DNA of 19,215 nucleotides from contig PMZB01000247.1 in NCBI GenBank assembly GCA_003170575.1, forward strand, positions 14,983 through 34,197. The letters run 5' to 3'. Shown one piece after another: positions 1-6,933 of this stretch. The notes under the pieces were generated by a model. The model did no database searches. It was not told where the DNA came from and saw only the letters and a list, made by a program, of their open reading frames with translations. Both the position numbers and the translations under genes were made by a program. The first letter of the stretch is position 1. Each line of letters opens with the position of its first letter. Origin of the DNA: Chlamydiia bacterium (GTDB lineage: Bacteria > Chlamydiota > Chlamydiia > Chlamydiales > FEN-1388).

Positions 1-24
1 TGTGATCTCTGCAGTTATTTTTTT
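1..24 (+). repeat. Probable truncated copy of the CCGCAGAG-type palindromic repeat
   Basis: The first bases carry GTGATCTCTGCAGT followed by a T-rich run. This matches 12 of 14 positions of GTGAGCTCTGCGGT in the right arm of the palindrome at 2014-2073, which is also followed by an A/T-rich tail. It is most simply the right end of another copy cut by the window edge. The match is short, so chance resemblance is possible. If correct, the moxR operon is preceded closely by a repeat, as the third gene of the same operon is. Confidence 0.35.
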
Positions 25-66
25 TAGTTCCTATGGGTACGTGGACGAAAGTTATCTGGGGGTTTT

Positions 67-1032
67 ATGACTTCTACATCACCGAGAAATTTGATTGAAG
101 GGTGTATGGAGCGCGTGGGCACGCGTGTTGTGGGGCAAGAGGATCTGGTAAAAAAGGTATTCTTGGCGCTCATATCGGGCGGACATGTGCTTGTGGAAGG
201 GGTTCCTGGAATTGCCAAAACCTTGCTTATTTCCACAATGGCACAGCTGATCGGATTGCCTTTTAAACGGATCCAGTTTACTCCGGATCTTTTGCCGTCT
301 GATTTAACAGGCATGTCTGTGTTCCGCCCAAAAGAGGGCATCTTTGTGGTGGAAAAGGGGCCTGTGTTCACAAACGTGGTTCTTGCAGATGAGATCAACC
401 GTGCGCCGCCAAAAGTGCAGTCAGCGTTGCTTGAAGTCATGGCAGAAAAGCAAGTGACCATTTTTGGGCAAACGCTTGCGGTTGCACCTCCCTTTTTTGT
501 GATGGCAACACAAAACCCGATTGAGCAAGAAGGAACATATCCCCTTCCAGAGGCGCAGCTGGATAGGTTTATGATGAAAGTGTATGCGCCCTATCCAACA
601 GCCGAGGAAGAAAAAAAAATAGCAGCCCAAAGTACGATTCAGGTTGTACCTCCTCCCTTACAAGCCTTTCTCACACTTGAGAGCCTACAAAAAATGCAGT
701 CCTCAGTGGATACTATTTCTATCCACGACAAGATCGTAGACTACGTTGTGGAGCTTGTAGTGTCCACAAGGGACCAAGAAAAGCTCAAGGAAAAGAAATT
801 AGAAAATGCGATTCAATGGGGAGCATCTCCTCGGGCCACATTGTGGCTTATTCGCGGGGCAAAAGCATTAGCTTTGATGGAAGGAAGGGATTTTGTAACC
901 CCTCATGATATTAAGGAAATTGCCAAAGAGGTCTTGCGCCACCGCTTGGTGCTTACCTATGAGGCGCAGGCAGAAGGTCTTACCGCTGACGCTATCGTAG
1001 AGCGCCTTCTTGCGGAGATACCTTCGCCATGA
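67..1032 (+). CDS. MoxR-family AAA+ ATPase
   Basis: A 321-residue cytoplasmic AAA+ ATPase of the MoxR group, thought to act as a chaperone that remodels or activates partner proteins, usually vWA-domain partners encoded beside it. Visible motifs are Walker A GVPGIAKT (residues 45-52, with Ala in place of the last Gly as is normal for MoxR), Walker B VLADEINRAPPK (about 105-116), sensor 1 ATQNP (147-151) and the MoxR-typical EGTYPLPEAQLDRF block (155-168), followed by a C-terminal lid domain. Length is normal for the family. The ATG at 67 is preceded by a G-rich Shine-Dalgarno stretch at 58-62. The stop overlaps the ATG of the following DUF58 gene by four bases (ATGA), so the two are translationally coupled. 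No convincing promoter lies in the visible upstream bases. Family assignment is firm; the client is inferred only from context. Confidence 0.95.
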   Translation: MTSTSPRNLIEGCMERVGTRVVGQEDLVKKVFLALISGGHVLVEGVPGIAKTLLISTMAQLIGLPFKRIQFTPDLLPSDLTGMSVFRPKEGIFVVEKGPVFTNVVLADEINRAPPKVQSALLEVMAEKQVTIFGQTLAVAPPFFVMATQNPIEQEGTYPLPEAQLDRFMMKVYAPYPTAEEEKKIAAQSTIQVVPPPLQAFLTLESLQKMQSSVDTISIHDKIVDYVVELVVSTRDQEKLKEKKLENAIQWGASPRATLWLIRGAKALALMEGRDFVTPHDIKEIAKEVLRHRLVLTYEAQAEGLTADAIVERLLAEIPSP

Positions 1033-1898
1033 AGATGGATCGCAAGCTTGCTATCTCGCTCCAAATAAAAAAATATGCCCTTGGGCCATTCTTGGGGATG
1101 TATCAGTCTTTGTTCCGCGGCCAGGGGATTGAGTATGACGAGATACGAAAATATGTTCCTGGAGATGATCCCAAGGCGATGGTGTGGGCAAAGCTTGCGC
1201 AAATGGGCGAGGCATATGTAAAGACATTCCTTGAAGAGCGGGATCTTACAGTTATTGTTGCGCTTGATATTTCTGGGTCCATGTTTTGGGCGCGCCCTGA
1301 AAAGGGAAAACTTGCAGTAGAGGCCGCCTCGGTGCTCCTTTTTTCTGCTGGAGTGAGCCGGGATAGAGTGGGCCTAGCGCTTTTCTCAGACACTTTAAAT
1401 GAATTTATTCCTCCCCGCCGCGGCATGACCCACATGGGAAGGCTTGTAGAGACGTTAGGAAAAATTACCCCTACTGCTAGAAAAACCTCATTGAAGACTA
1501 GTTTTCAGGCCATAGGGGCACGCAGAGGTCCAAAACGGGCCGCAGTATTTCTTATTTCTGACTTTATGTGCAGGGATGAACAGTGGGAACTGTCTTTAGA
1601 AGTTCTTTCCAAAAACAATGATGTGATTGCTGTGAAAGTACAAGATGATTGGGAAAAAAATCCAACGCCTCTTGGATGGGTCTACACTTCAGATGCTGAA
1701 AAAGAAGGGTGCAGCCTTGTCCATTTTGACCAGGATACAGCTGAGGAGTGGGAAAGACGTGTTGGAGAGGAGAAGCAACGGCTCAAAAAGACAACCACAA
1801 TGCATGATATTGGGTTTGTGGAAATAGATGAAGGGTATGACCCATTAGGCGTGCTTCGTGCCTATTTTGAACGGCGATGTCGTATTTTAAAGAGGTAA
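1029..1898 (+). CDS. DUF58 / von Willebrand A-like protein
   Basis: A 289-residue protein of the DUF58 family, which nearly always sits beside MoxR. It has the DUF58 signature (EYDEIRKYVPGDDPKAMVWA, residues 35-54) followed by a von Willebrand A-like fold whose MIDAS motif is DISGS (80-84), expected to bind a metal ion. No membrane segment is evident, so this is the soluble form. It starts at the ATG overlapping the moxR stop. The likely role, by analogy with MoxR-vWA pairs, is that the ATPase remodels this protein or uses it as adaptor in envelope-related assembly; the target is unknown. The TAA stop at 1896-1898 forms the left edge of a palindromic repeat (1897-1940). Confidence 0.93.
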   Translation: MKMDRKLAISLQIKKYALGPFLGMYQSLFRGQGIEYDEIRKYVPGDDPKAMVWAKLAQMGEAYVKTFLEERDLTVIVALDISGSMFWARPEKGKLAVEAASVLLFSAGVSRDRVGLALFSDTLNEFIPPRRGMTHMGRLVETLGKITPTARKTSLKTSFQAIGARRGPKRAAVFLISDFMCRDEQWELSLEVLSKNNDVIAVKVQDDWEKNPTPLGWVYTSDAEKEGCSLVHFDQDTAEEWERRVGEEKQRLKKTTTMHDIGFVEIDEGYDPLGVLRAYFERRCRILKR

Positions 1899-1940
1899 TT
1901 ATTCACATATCCCTCCGAAAGTCGGGATATGTGAATAGTT
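1897..1940. repeat. Palindromic repeat, family A, copy 1
   Basis: Perfect 13-bp arms, ATTCACATATCCC at 1901-1913 and GGGATATGTGAAT at 1924-1936, surround a 10-nt loop. Pairing extends outward to 1897 and 1940 with one G-T wobble. The 15-mer TTCACATATCCCTCC (1902-1916) recurs exactly at 12735-12749 inside another imperfect palindrome. Both copies begin at the TAA stop of a + strand gene. There is no T-run after the stem, so it does not look like a standard intrinsic terminator, though it may still affect transcript ends. Confidence 0.8.
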
Positions 1941-2013
1941 GTGGGTGGTATATGAAAGGATATTTTCATTTCAGTGCTCTTGTGCGCATGTTCTTAGCAA
2001 TAAGAACAAAAAA

Positions 2014-2073
2014 TTACCGCAGAGCACACAGAGATGAGTTTATCTGGTTTTTTCTCCGTGAGCTCTGCGGTAA
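2014..2073. repeat. Palindromic repeat, CCGCAGAG type
   Basis: Two 21-nt arms (2014-2034 and 2053-2073) are complementary except at two positions and enclose an 18-nt loop. The arm reads TTACCGCAGAGC then ACACAGAGA. Elements with this CCGCAGAG/CACAGAG wording are known to me as dispersed intergenic repeats in unrelated bacteria. It lies between the DUF58 gene and the next operon gene. A probable truncated copy lies at the left edge of the window. Its role here is unknown. Confidence 0.75.
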
Positions 2074-2101
2074 AATAAATTTTATATGCCCTTTGCCTAT
2101 T

Positions 2102-3001
2102 ATGCATGTAGGTGCTCGTATCGGTATTTTTCTTGGGCTGCTTTTTTTGCCTTTATGCGGCTTTAGCGAGGAGCCCGTTCAAGTTGGTTTTCCGTTCACA
2201 GTTTCTGTGCCTGTCCAAGTAGAAAGACAAGCGCTTGGTGCATTGAGAAGCTATTTCGACCTTTTTATTGCTTCACGGCCTATTCCAGATGGGTATCTTC
2301 TTGAGTCCTATAAAATTGATCAGGAAAAAGGCCTTGTAAAGCTTACTGGAAGGGTTTTAAACGAGGGGAAATATACTCTCTTTTTTGGCACATTTGTGTG
2401 TGGATCCACGGTGTACCAGCTGCCGCCAGTAACAATAGAGGCCTCCCCGCTTTCTGGCACTACGCTTTCACCTAAAGATATGCTTTTGCCTTTTCCTGAG
2501 CTCGCCCTCAATGAAACAAAAGAAAATAGGAGTCTGAAAACAAAGCTGCTTGGCGAATACTTAGATCAGGGGGCGCATCTTCTGCTACAGCAAAAGGATT
2601 TTAAAAATGGCCTGCTTGTCTTTTTGCTCATGGTTTGCTCATCTCCAATCCTCCTTTTCCTCATTGGGCAAAAAATTAAACAAATGAAGCCAAAAGAAAA
2701 AGAAATTCCTCTGGAGGAAGAACTGGTGATGGTGAAGAAAAGCAAGGATTGGACAAAACTTCTTGCGCTTTTGCAGCGTCTTTCTGGCAAGAAAGAAAGC
2801 CTTACCTCCTATGAGCTTACACAGTTCTTTTCAGAAAAAGGAAAACAGGATCTTGTTCAGGCTTCAAGCTTTGTTGAAAAATATGGGTATCTGCTTGAAC
2901 CCTCCTCGGAAAAATTTGATCAGGCAATAAAGTACGTTGCTGCTTCTAAATCTTTTTCGGAGATCGCTTTCGCGGGGAGTCATGAGGTTGGGAAGAGCTA
3001 A
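2102..3001 (+). CDS. Secreted, membrane-anchored BatD/DUF4381-like protein
   Basis: A 299-residue protein with an N-terminal signal peptide (residues 1 to about 22, ending CGFS-EE), an exported domain rich in predicted beta structure (about 23-150), one membrane segment (about 170-190) and a basic then mixed cytoplasmic tail of about 110 residues. This layout, together with its place after moxR and a DUF58 gene, matches the BatD/DUF4381 kind of partner found in MoxR operons, but I see no diagnostic motif. The reading frame is open back to 1877 through two palindromic repeats. I prefer ATG 2102 because a clean signal peptide begins there, although there is no clear Shine-Dalgarno. The last 56 nt overlap the end of the convergent gene at 2946-3815. 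Confidence 0.78.
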   Translation: MHVGARIGIFLGLLFLPLCGFSEEPVQVGFPFTVSVPVQVERQALGALRSYFDLFIASRPIPDGYLLESYKIDQEKGLVKLTGRVLNEGKYTLFFGTFVCGSTVYQLPPVTIEASPLSGTTLSPKDMLLPFPELALNETKENRSLKTKLLGEYLDQGAHLLLQQKDFKNGLLVFLLMVCSSPILLFLIGQKIKQMKPKEKEIPLEEELVMVKKSKDWTKLLALLQRLSGKKESLTSYELTQFFSEKGKQDLVQASSFVEKYGYLLEPSSEKFDQAIKYVAASKSFSEIAFAGSHEVGKS

Positions 3002-3815
3002 TCTCAAAATCAATCTTCACAGGGTCAATGTCATTGGGAAATTGGCTTTCGCATTTTGCTTTAAATTCTTTTTGAAGTTCGTCTTTGTTTTTTCCTTTTT
3101 CCTTGTGAAGGTCCCTCCAGATTTCTTGGCGATAGGCAAGAAGCTCTCTTACCACATCCTCTTTTTCTGGGCCATAGAGGGCAAGAAGAAGATTTTTTGG
3201 CGCAAGGTATATGCTCATAACATAATTGCCATGCTGCTGTAAGCTGATATAGTACTGAAGTCCCTCGAGCTTGCACCGAGAGCCATTCATAAGTTCCCCT
3301 TTGCCGCCCCGAAGCATGTGGTAAAAGGCAGAATGTTCCAAATTCTGGATCCCTGGGTCATCTCGTAAACTGATAAGAGCAAGATCCTCAACTTTAGCGA
3401 ACTTCACTTTCCCCCCACCCCCAATTTCTGTCGCCCTTTTACAAACCTTTTCAAAAAGCGCTACCACTTGAGACGTGTTGTCTCCTTGAGCAAAAATTGG
3501 TTGGTTCCCATACAAAATTCCAATAAGGCGGGAAAAGATTTTTTTTTCTGTTTCTGAACCAATGCCTTTAAAAAGAGAGCCTACATGCAGCTTGCTTGTG
3601 CGAAGGCCGTGAAACTCGTGAGTTGGTTTTTTTTCATATTTTTTAGGGGTGTGGGCATGCTGTTCAATAATCATGCCAACTCTATCTCCTTCTAAGTCCA
3701 TGGAGCTTAGTGCAATTGTTTGAAGGATGGAAGTCTCTGTGATGGTTTTAAGCTGTGTCCAAAGAAGCAGAGAAAAAATGAACAGAAAACTAAAACACCA
3801 TGGAAGAAGACCCAT
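2946..3815 (-). CDS. Membrane-anchored protein of the pseudopilin operon, function unknown
   Basis: A 289-residue protein starting at ATG 3815, with one N-terminal hydrophobic segment (about residues 3-20) and a long soluble remainder ending in a basic tail. It is the last gene of the pseudopilin operon, only 7 nt after the previous stop, where a GspK-like or assembly protein might be expected. Unlike the four genes before it, it lacks a class III leader with Glu at +5, so it is probably not processed as a pilin. I remember several uncharacterised genes following gspG in Chlamydia and this may be one of them, but I cannot match it. Its 3' end overlaps the convergent BatD-like gene by 56 nt, so no separate terminator fits between the two operons. 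Confidence 0.8.
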   Translation of the reverse strand: MGLLPWCFSFLFIFSLLLWTQLKTITETSILQTIALSSMDLEGDRVGMIIEQHAHTPKKYEKKPTHEFHGLRTSKLHVGSLFKGIGSETEKKIFSRLIGILYGNQPIFAQGDNTSQVVALFEKVCKRATEIGGGGKVKFAKVEDLALISLRDDPGIQNLEHSAFYHMLRGGKGELMNGSRCKLEGLQYYISLQQHGNYVMSIYLAPKNLLLALYGPEKEDVVRELLAYRQEIWRDLHKEKGKNKDELQKEFKAKCESQFPNDIDPVKIDFEISSSQPHDSPRKRSPKKI

Positions 3816-3822
3816 ATTCTAC

Positions 3823-4470
3823 TTACCTTACCTGTATGGTTGCGTCTTTTAATTGACTGAGCACGATACCTGTCACCTCAATTTTATCACCGCCCTCTTC
3901 CCGGATCTCTGCCTTGATGGCAAGAGGCAAACCGCTTTCTTCTTTTGGCCAGGCCTCTTTCCACTCACCTTTAGGTTGAGATGGATCTTGGACTAGTTCA
4001 GGTTTGCCAAAAAAACTCCACTTAACCGCTTGAGCGCCAGGCCAAATGGGATATGCCTTTTCTTCTTCAAACCCTAGATCTTTTCGGATCTTTGGGGGTC
4101 TATGCACCAGCATCAGACCCTTTTCCTTATCAAGGTAGAGCATGGCGATCATATCGCTTGAATCATTTGGCGAGGAATCAATCCCATGGTTCAGGTGAAA
4201 GATGATGCATTTGGATCCCCCGGGCCCCTCTTCAACAACAAAAAGATGCTTTGGCTCCGGCACAATGTTCATGATCACCCACCGTAAGTAGCTTGCCCCT
4301 TGCCATCTTTTTTGTGAGACAAGCAGTGCTGATTCTTCCTTGCCTCGCCGCGAAATAAACAACGTAAGAAGTGTAATACAGGCTGCTATGATTAATCCTG
4401 CAATGAAGAGAGAAGTGAGCAGTTCCAGAAGAGCAAAGCTTCTTCTCTTTATTTTTGAAGAGCGACACAT
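3823..4470 (-). CDS. Type II secretion minor pseudopilin-like protein (GspJ-like size)
   Basis: A 215-residue protein with a short basic leader, then S-FALLE and a hydrophobic helix (about residues 12-40), the pattern of a prepilin-type signal: Phe at +1 and Glu at +5 of the mature protein. The residue before the cut is Ser, not the usual Gly. The rest is soluble, with no cysteine pair or calcium motif that I recognise. Size and position after two smaller pseudopilins suggest a GspJ-like minor pseudopilin of the tip complex, which is inference. It starts at ATG 4470 and overlaps the preceding gene by 22 nt, so translation is coupled. Confidence 0.82.
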   Translation of the reverse strand: MCRSSKIKRRSFALLELLTSLFIAGLIIAACITLLTLFISRRGKEESALLVSQKRWQGASYLRWVIMNIVPEPKHLFVVEEGPGGSKCIIFHLNHGIDSSPNDSSDMIAMLYLDKEKGLMLVHRPPKIRKDLGFEEEKAYPIWPGAQAVKWSFFGKPELVQDPSQPKGEWKEAWPKEESGLPLAIKAEIREEGGDKIEVTGIVLSQLKDATIQVR

Positions 4471-4874
4471 AATTTTGTTTCTCGGGTAACTCCGTCCTTG
4501 TTTTTTTTCATGGCTGGAGCCACTTGAACCTTAAAGATCACCATGAATTTTTCTTTCTCTTCTTCATCCCGATCTTTTTCCTCGGGCTGGATGGTAAGAG
4601 TAACTCGATAGGGAATGCTTTCACAGGTTACAATCAATTCTTGTGAAAAATTCTCTATCTCTCGTGAAGCGTTTTTGGACAGACACTCAAGTAGAGTAGT
4701 GGCAAAATATTCATCTGCAAGATAGTGACATGTTCCTTGCATGCGCAGGTTGCGATACACATCAGTTGTGTTTTTGATTGCTGGAAGAAAAAGAGAAAGT
4801 CCTCCTCCTACGATAAGAATGCAGATAAGTGCTTCAACAAGTGTAAAGGAGGATCGTTTCTTAAGAGGGATCAA
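4449..4874 (-). CDS. Type II secretion minor pseudopilin-like protein (GspI-like size)
   Basis: A 141-residue protein with leader KKRSS, then FTLVE and a hydrophobic stretch, a prepilin-type class III signal with Phe +1 and Glu +5 but Ser at -1. The mature part is short and charged, with a lysine/glutamate-rich stretch near residues 97-107. The start is TTG at 4874, supported by a perfect AGGAGG at 4884-4889 nine bases upstream. The start overlaps the stop of the preceding gene by 14 nt. By size and order it may correspond to GspI, the core of the pseudopilus tip, but no specific motif proves it. Confidence 0.82.
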   Translation of the reverse strand: MIPLKKRSSFTLVEALICILIVGGGLSLFLPAIKNTTDVYRNLRMQGTCHYLADEYFATTLLECLSKNASREIENFSQELIVTCESIPYRVTLTIQPEEKDRDEEEKEKFMVIFKVQVAPAMKKNKDGVTRETKLCVALQK

Positions 4875-5451
4875 GATCTATAGCCTCCTGTGGTATGGGT
4901 AGGTGAGTTGTGTTGTGCGCATAAGGCAAAAGGTCTATAGAATGCGTATTCCCTTTCCCTTGCAAGTCAAGCTTGAGAGAAGAAAGCTTGTGGCTTCTTG
5001 GGTCAAGCCCTAACTCGCGCAGAGTAAGAGGGGACTCAGTCCAACCTTTTGCTCTGACATATGAGGGATCAATGCCTCTCATTGGTAGGAACACAAGGTT
5101 AAGTTCTGTAAATTCAGTGTCATTAAGTGTCAGCTTTTCCGTACCCTCAAGTTCCACGAACTTTCGGGATAAATTACTAAAAATATCAAGAACCTCGTTT
5201 TCCTCATCCCCCCACGGCTTAATAACTGCATACCATCGGGAATGCTCCTTCACAATAAACACCTCTACTTCTTGCTGAAGCACTGTTGAGAGAAAGTCTG
5301 CTTGGGCAAGAAGCGTTACTGTGCGATCCCGGGCATTGTTCAGCGCTGCTTTCTGTGAATAGCGATAAAACCCGAAGGACAAAGATCCTGCAAAAATAGC
5401 CAAAATACAAAATACAATAACTAGCTCAACAAGAGAGAAAGCTCTTTTCAC
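4861..5451 (-). CDS. Type II secretion minor pseudopilin-like protein (GspH-like)
   Basis: A 196-residue protein starting at GTG 5451, with a very short leader MKRA, then FSLVE and a hydrophobic helix to about residue 30. This is a prepilin-type signal with Ala rather than Gly at -1 and Glu at +5. The soluble domain follows a long amphipathic helix, as in GspH/FimT-type proteins. Mature-part motifs are not diagnostic, so GspH is a guess from order. The GTG lies 4 nt after the gspG stop, with only a weak AGAAAG as ribosome site, which suggests re-initiation after GspG translation. Confidence 0.82.
   Translation of the reverse strand: MKRAFSLVELVIVFCILAIFAGSLSFGFYRYSQKAALNNARDRTVTLLAQADFLSTVLQQEVEVFIVKEHSRWYAVIKPWGDEENEVLDIFSNLSRKFVELEGTEKLTLNDTEFTELNLVFLPMRGIDPSYVRAKGWTESPLTLRELGLDPRSHKLSSLKLDLQGKGNTHSIDLLPYAHNTTHLPIPQEAIDLDPS
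4884..4889 (-). promoter_or_regulatory. Consensus Shine-Dalgarno for a TTG start
   Basis: On the - strand the six bases read AGGAGG, nine bases before the TTG at 4874. It lies inside the end of the upstream pseudopilin gene and is the main reason for accepting this TTG as the start. Confidence 0.7.
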
Positions 5452-5455
5452 TTAA

Positions 5456-5851
5456 TTACTTTCTGTTTTTGTTTTTGAAGTTATCGAATGCACCGGAAGA
5501 AATAAATATAGTAACGCCCCCATGGATTGGGTCAGGATCCATTTTGACATGATACTCAACTCCCCAACCATCGTAAAGAATGGTTTTATCTCCTGGCCTT
5601 ACCAAGGGAGAATCGAGCACAATCTTTCTCCAGTCAAGGCTTGTGCAGTTGGACATTTCTTCTGGGTGTTCTGCGTAATAAATATTTAAAATGGCCTCAA
5701 TCTTATGCATGCCTTGTTCTGTTTTAAAGGCATGGCCTTTATCAAGCGTCCCTTTATAGCTTATGGCTAAGGTTCCTGTTATCGTCGCAATCAGAATCAT
5801 GACGATGATGATTTCGATAAGCGTTACTGCTCGTCGGGCGTATGTTTTCAT
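5456..5851 (-). CDS. gspG: GspG-like major pseudopilin
   Basis: A 131-residue type II secretion pseudopilin. The leader KTYARRA is followed by VTLIE (residues 9-13) and a hydrophobic segment to about residue 30; Glu at +5 is kept, while the -1 residue is Ala and +1 is Val. After the N-terminal helix comes DGWGVEYHV, the counterpart of the DPWGxPY block of GspG, and an ending with an SSGAFDN phrase, like the SxGxDG region. GspG forms the pseudopilus that pushes substrates through the outer membrane secretin. It starts at ATG 5851 with a good Shine-Dalgarno (GGGAG) and leads a five-gene operon. The gspD, gspE and gspF genes are not in the window, although in Chlamydia I recall them just upstream of gspG. 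Confidence 0.87.
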   Translation of the reverse strand: MKTYARRAVTLIEIIIVMILIATITGTLAISYKGTLDKGHAFKTEQGMHKIEAILNIYYAEHPEEMSNCTSLDWRKIVLDSPLVRPGDKTILYDGWGVEYHVKMDPDPIHGGVTIFISSGAFDNFKNKNRK

Positions 5852-5878
5852 AAATCACTCCCTGTTCAAAGAAACTCT

Positions 5879-5907
5879 ATTTTGACAGCACATGCTCTCT
5901 TTGTCAA
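5879..5907 (-). promoter_or_regulatory. Putative sigma70-type promoter for the pseudopilin operon
   Basis: On the - strand, a perfect TTGACA (5902-5907) is followed after 17 bases by CAAAAT (5879-5884), matching four of six -10 consensus positions. Initiation near 5872 would leave about 20 nt of leader before the gspG ATG, including its ribosome site. Positioning is ideal, but it is a pattern match only. Confidence 0.5.
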
Positions 5908-5911
5908 GTTC

Positions 5912-5954
5912 CTAGTCATCCGCCTCCTCCCTTCGGTCGAAGGCGGATCACTAG
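5912..5954. repeat. Palindromic element in the divergent intergenic region
   Basis: Arms CTAGTCATCCGCCT (5912-5925) and AGGCGGATCACTAG (5941-5954) pair at 13 of 14 positions around a 15-nt loop containing CTTCGG. It lies directly upstream of the -35 box of the gspG promoter, between divergent genes, so it cannot be a terminator for a coding transcript. It could be an operator or a dispersed repeat. Its central CTCC-TTCG-GTC wording resembles the loop of the palindrome at 12729-12773. Confidence 0.65.
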
Positions 5955-6025
5955 TAAATGAGATCTATTGTGACATCAGACCTGAAAAGAAAAAAAAGCT
6001 GTTTTCGTAAATTTTTGATCTTGGA

Positions 6026-6031
6026 TACAAT
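6026..6031 (+). promoter_or_regulatory. Possible -10 element for the HAD gene
   Basis: TACAAT matches five of six positions of the sigma70 -10 consensus and lies about 40 nt upstream of the TTG start at 6073. No good -35 box is present at the proper distance, so the assignment is weak. Confidence 0.25.
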
Positions 6032-6072
6032 AAGTTCGTTATCGTTAATCGATTTTAACAACAGAGGTTGAT

Positions 6073-6903
6073 TTGAAAACAGTTGCTTTTTTTAAAAAGT
6101 ATAGCTTAAGGAATTTGGCGGCTGTTTTGTCCAAATTCCAGTTTGTGTTGGTATTTTTTTCCTCTTTTTTGGGGGCTGAAATACGCGAGTGCTCCTCAAT
6201 AAAGGAAGTTCTCCAAGAGATTAAACCAGGCACTCTTTTCATTTTTGATATAGATAATACCCTGTTGAGACCTTGTCAGATGCTTGGATCAGATGAATGG
6301 GTTGAATACTGTTTGAAAAGTAAGCAGGAGGAGGGGGTTTCTCCCGATGAAGGGAGAAGAAGCGTTATTGAAACTTGGGCCGCAGTGCAAGTTTTAACCA
6401 AGATGCGGTTGATTGAACAAGAGGCTCCTGAGGTAATAGCAAGCCTGCAAGAGCAAGGCCTTCCTATGATGATTCTCACAACACGGGGGGAAAACGTACT
6501 GCGTGCCACCAGGTTGCAGCTTCTCTCTTCCGCTCTTGATATAGCTAAGAGCCCTGTATGCCAAGGTAATTTTTATCTCAAGGAATTTCCTACTGTGGGA
6601 TTTTTTGATGGAATCTTATTTGCCGCCGGCCGCAATAAGGGGGATGTGTTGCTCTCTTTCCTTCACCAGATTGGATTTGTTCCGAAACGTATCGTTTTCG
6701 TGGATGATAAAAAATCCAGCCTCACATCTGTTGCACGAGTGGAGGCGGAGGGGATTGAATTTCTTGGGCTTAGATATAACCGTGCCGACCCCTTCGTTCG
6801 CTCCTTTGATTCACTTCTTGCCGGCATTGAATTGGAACACCTACGTAACAGCTTGCTTTCAGATGAGGAAGCCAGAAAACAGCTTTTCCCTCTAGAACTG
6901 TAA
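6073..6903 (+). CDS. Secreted HAD-superfamily phosphatase-like protein (DUF2608-like)
   Basis: A 276-residue protein with a signal peptide (hydrophobic about residues 22-34, probable cut after LGA at 35) and a HAD hydrolase domain. HAD motifs are DIDNT (59-63, nucleophile and acid/base aspartates), LTTRG (135-139), the lysine of GRNKGD (K189) and VFVDD (208-212). All catalytic residues are present, so phosphatase activity is plausible. The sequence style matches exported DUF2608 HAD proteins that I associate with Chlamydiae and Legionella; the substrate is unknown. The start is TTG at 6073, preceded by AGAGG about seven bases upstream; the next ATG would remove the catalytic motif and signal peptide. 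It is divergent from the pseudopilin operon. Confidence 0.85.
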   Translation: MKTVAFFKKYSLRNLAAVLSKFQFVLVFFSSFLGAEIRECSSIKEVLQEIKPGTLFIFDIDNTLLRPCQMLGSDEWVEYCLKSKQEEGVSPDEGRRSVIETWAAVQVLTKMRLIEQEAPEVIASLQEQGLPMMILTTRGENVLRATRLQLLSSALDIAKSPVCQGNFYLKEFPTVGFFDGILFAAGRNKGDVLLSFLHQIGFVPKRIVFVDDKKSSLTSVARVEAEGIEFLGLRYNRADPFVRSFDSLLAGIELEHLRNSLLSDEEARKQLFPLEL

Positions 6904-6933
6904 AAGTTATTCCTGTACGATTCCTTAACCTGC

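Noticed and set aside
2..70. Open frame from the window edge ending in TGA that overlaps the moxR ATG by four bases
   Set aside because: It could be the end of an upstream gene, but only 22 codons are visible and the first part looks like a truncated palindromic repeat, so I did not call a gene.
1877..2101. N-terminal extension of the BatD-like gene back to ATG 1877
   Set aside because: It would translate two palindromic repeats and bury a clear signal peptide at 2102.
3400..3425. C-rich run as a possible special structure
   Set aside because: It is a Gly-rich codon run (GGGGK) of the - strand gene and needs no other explanation.
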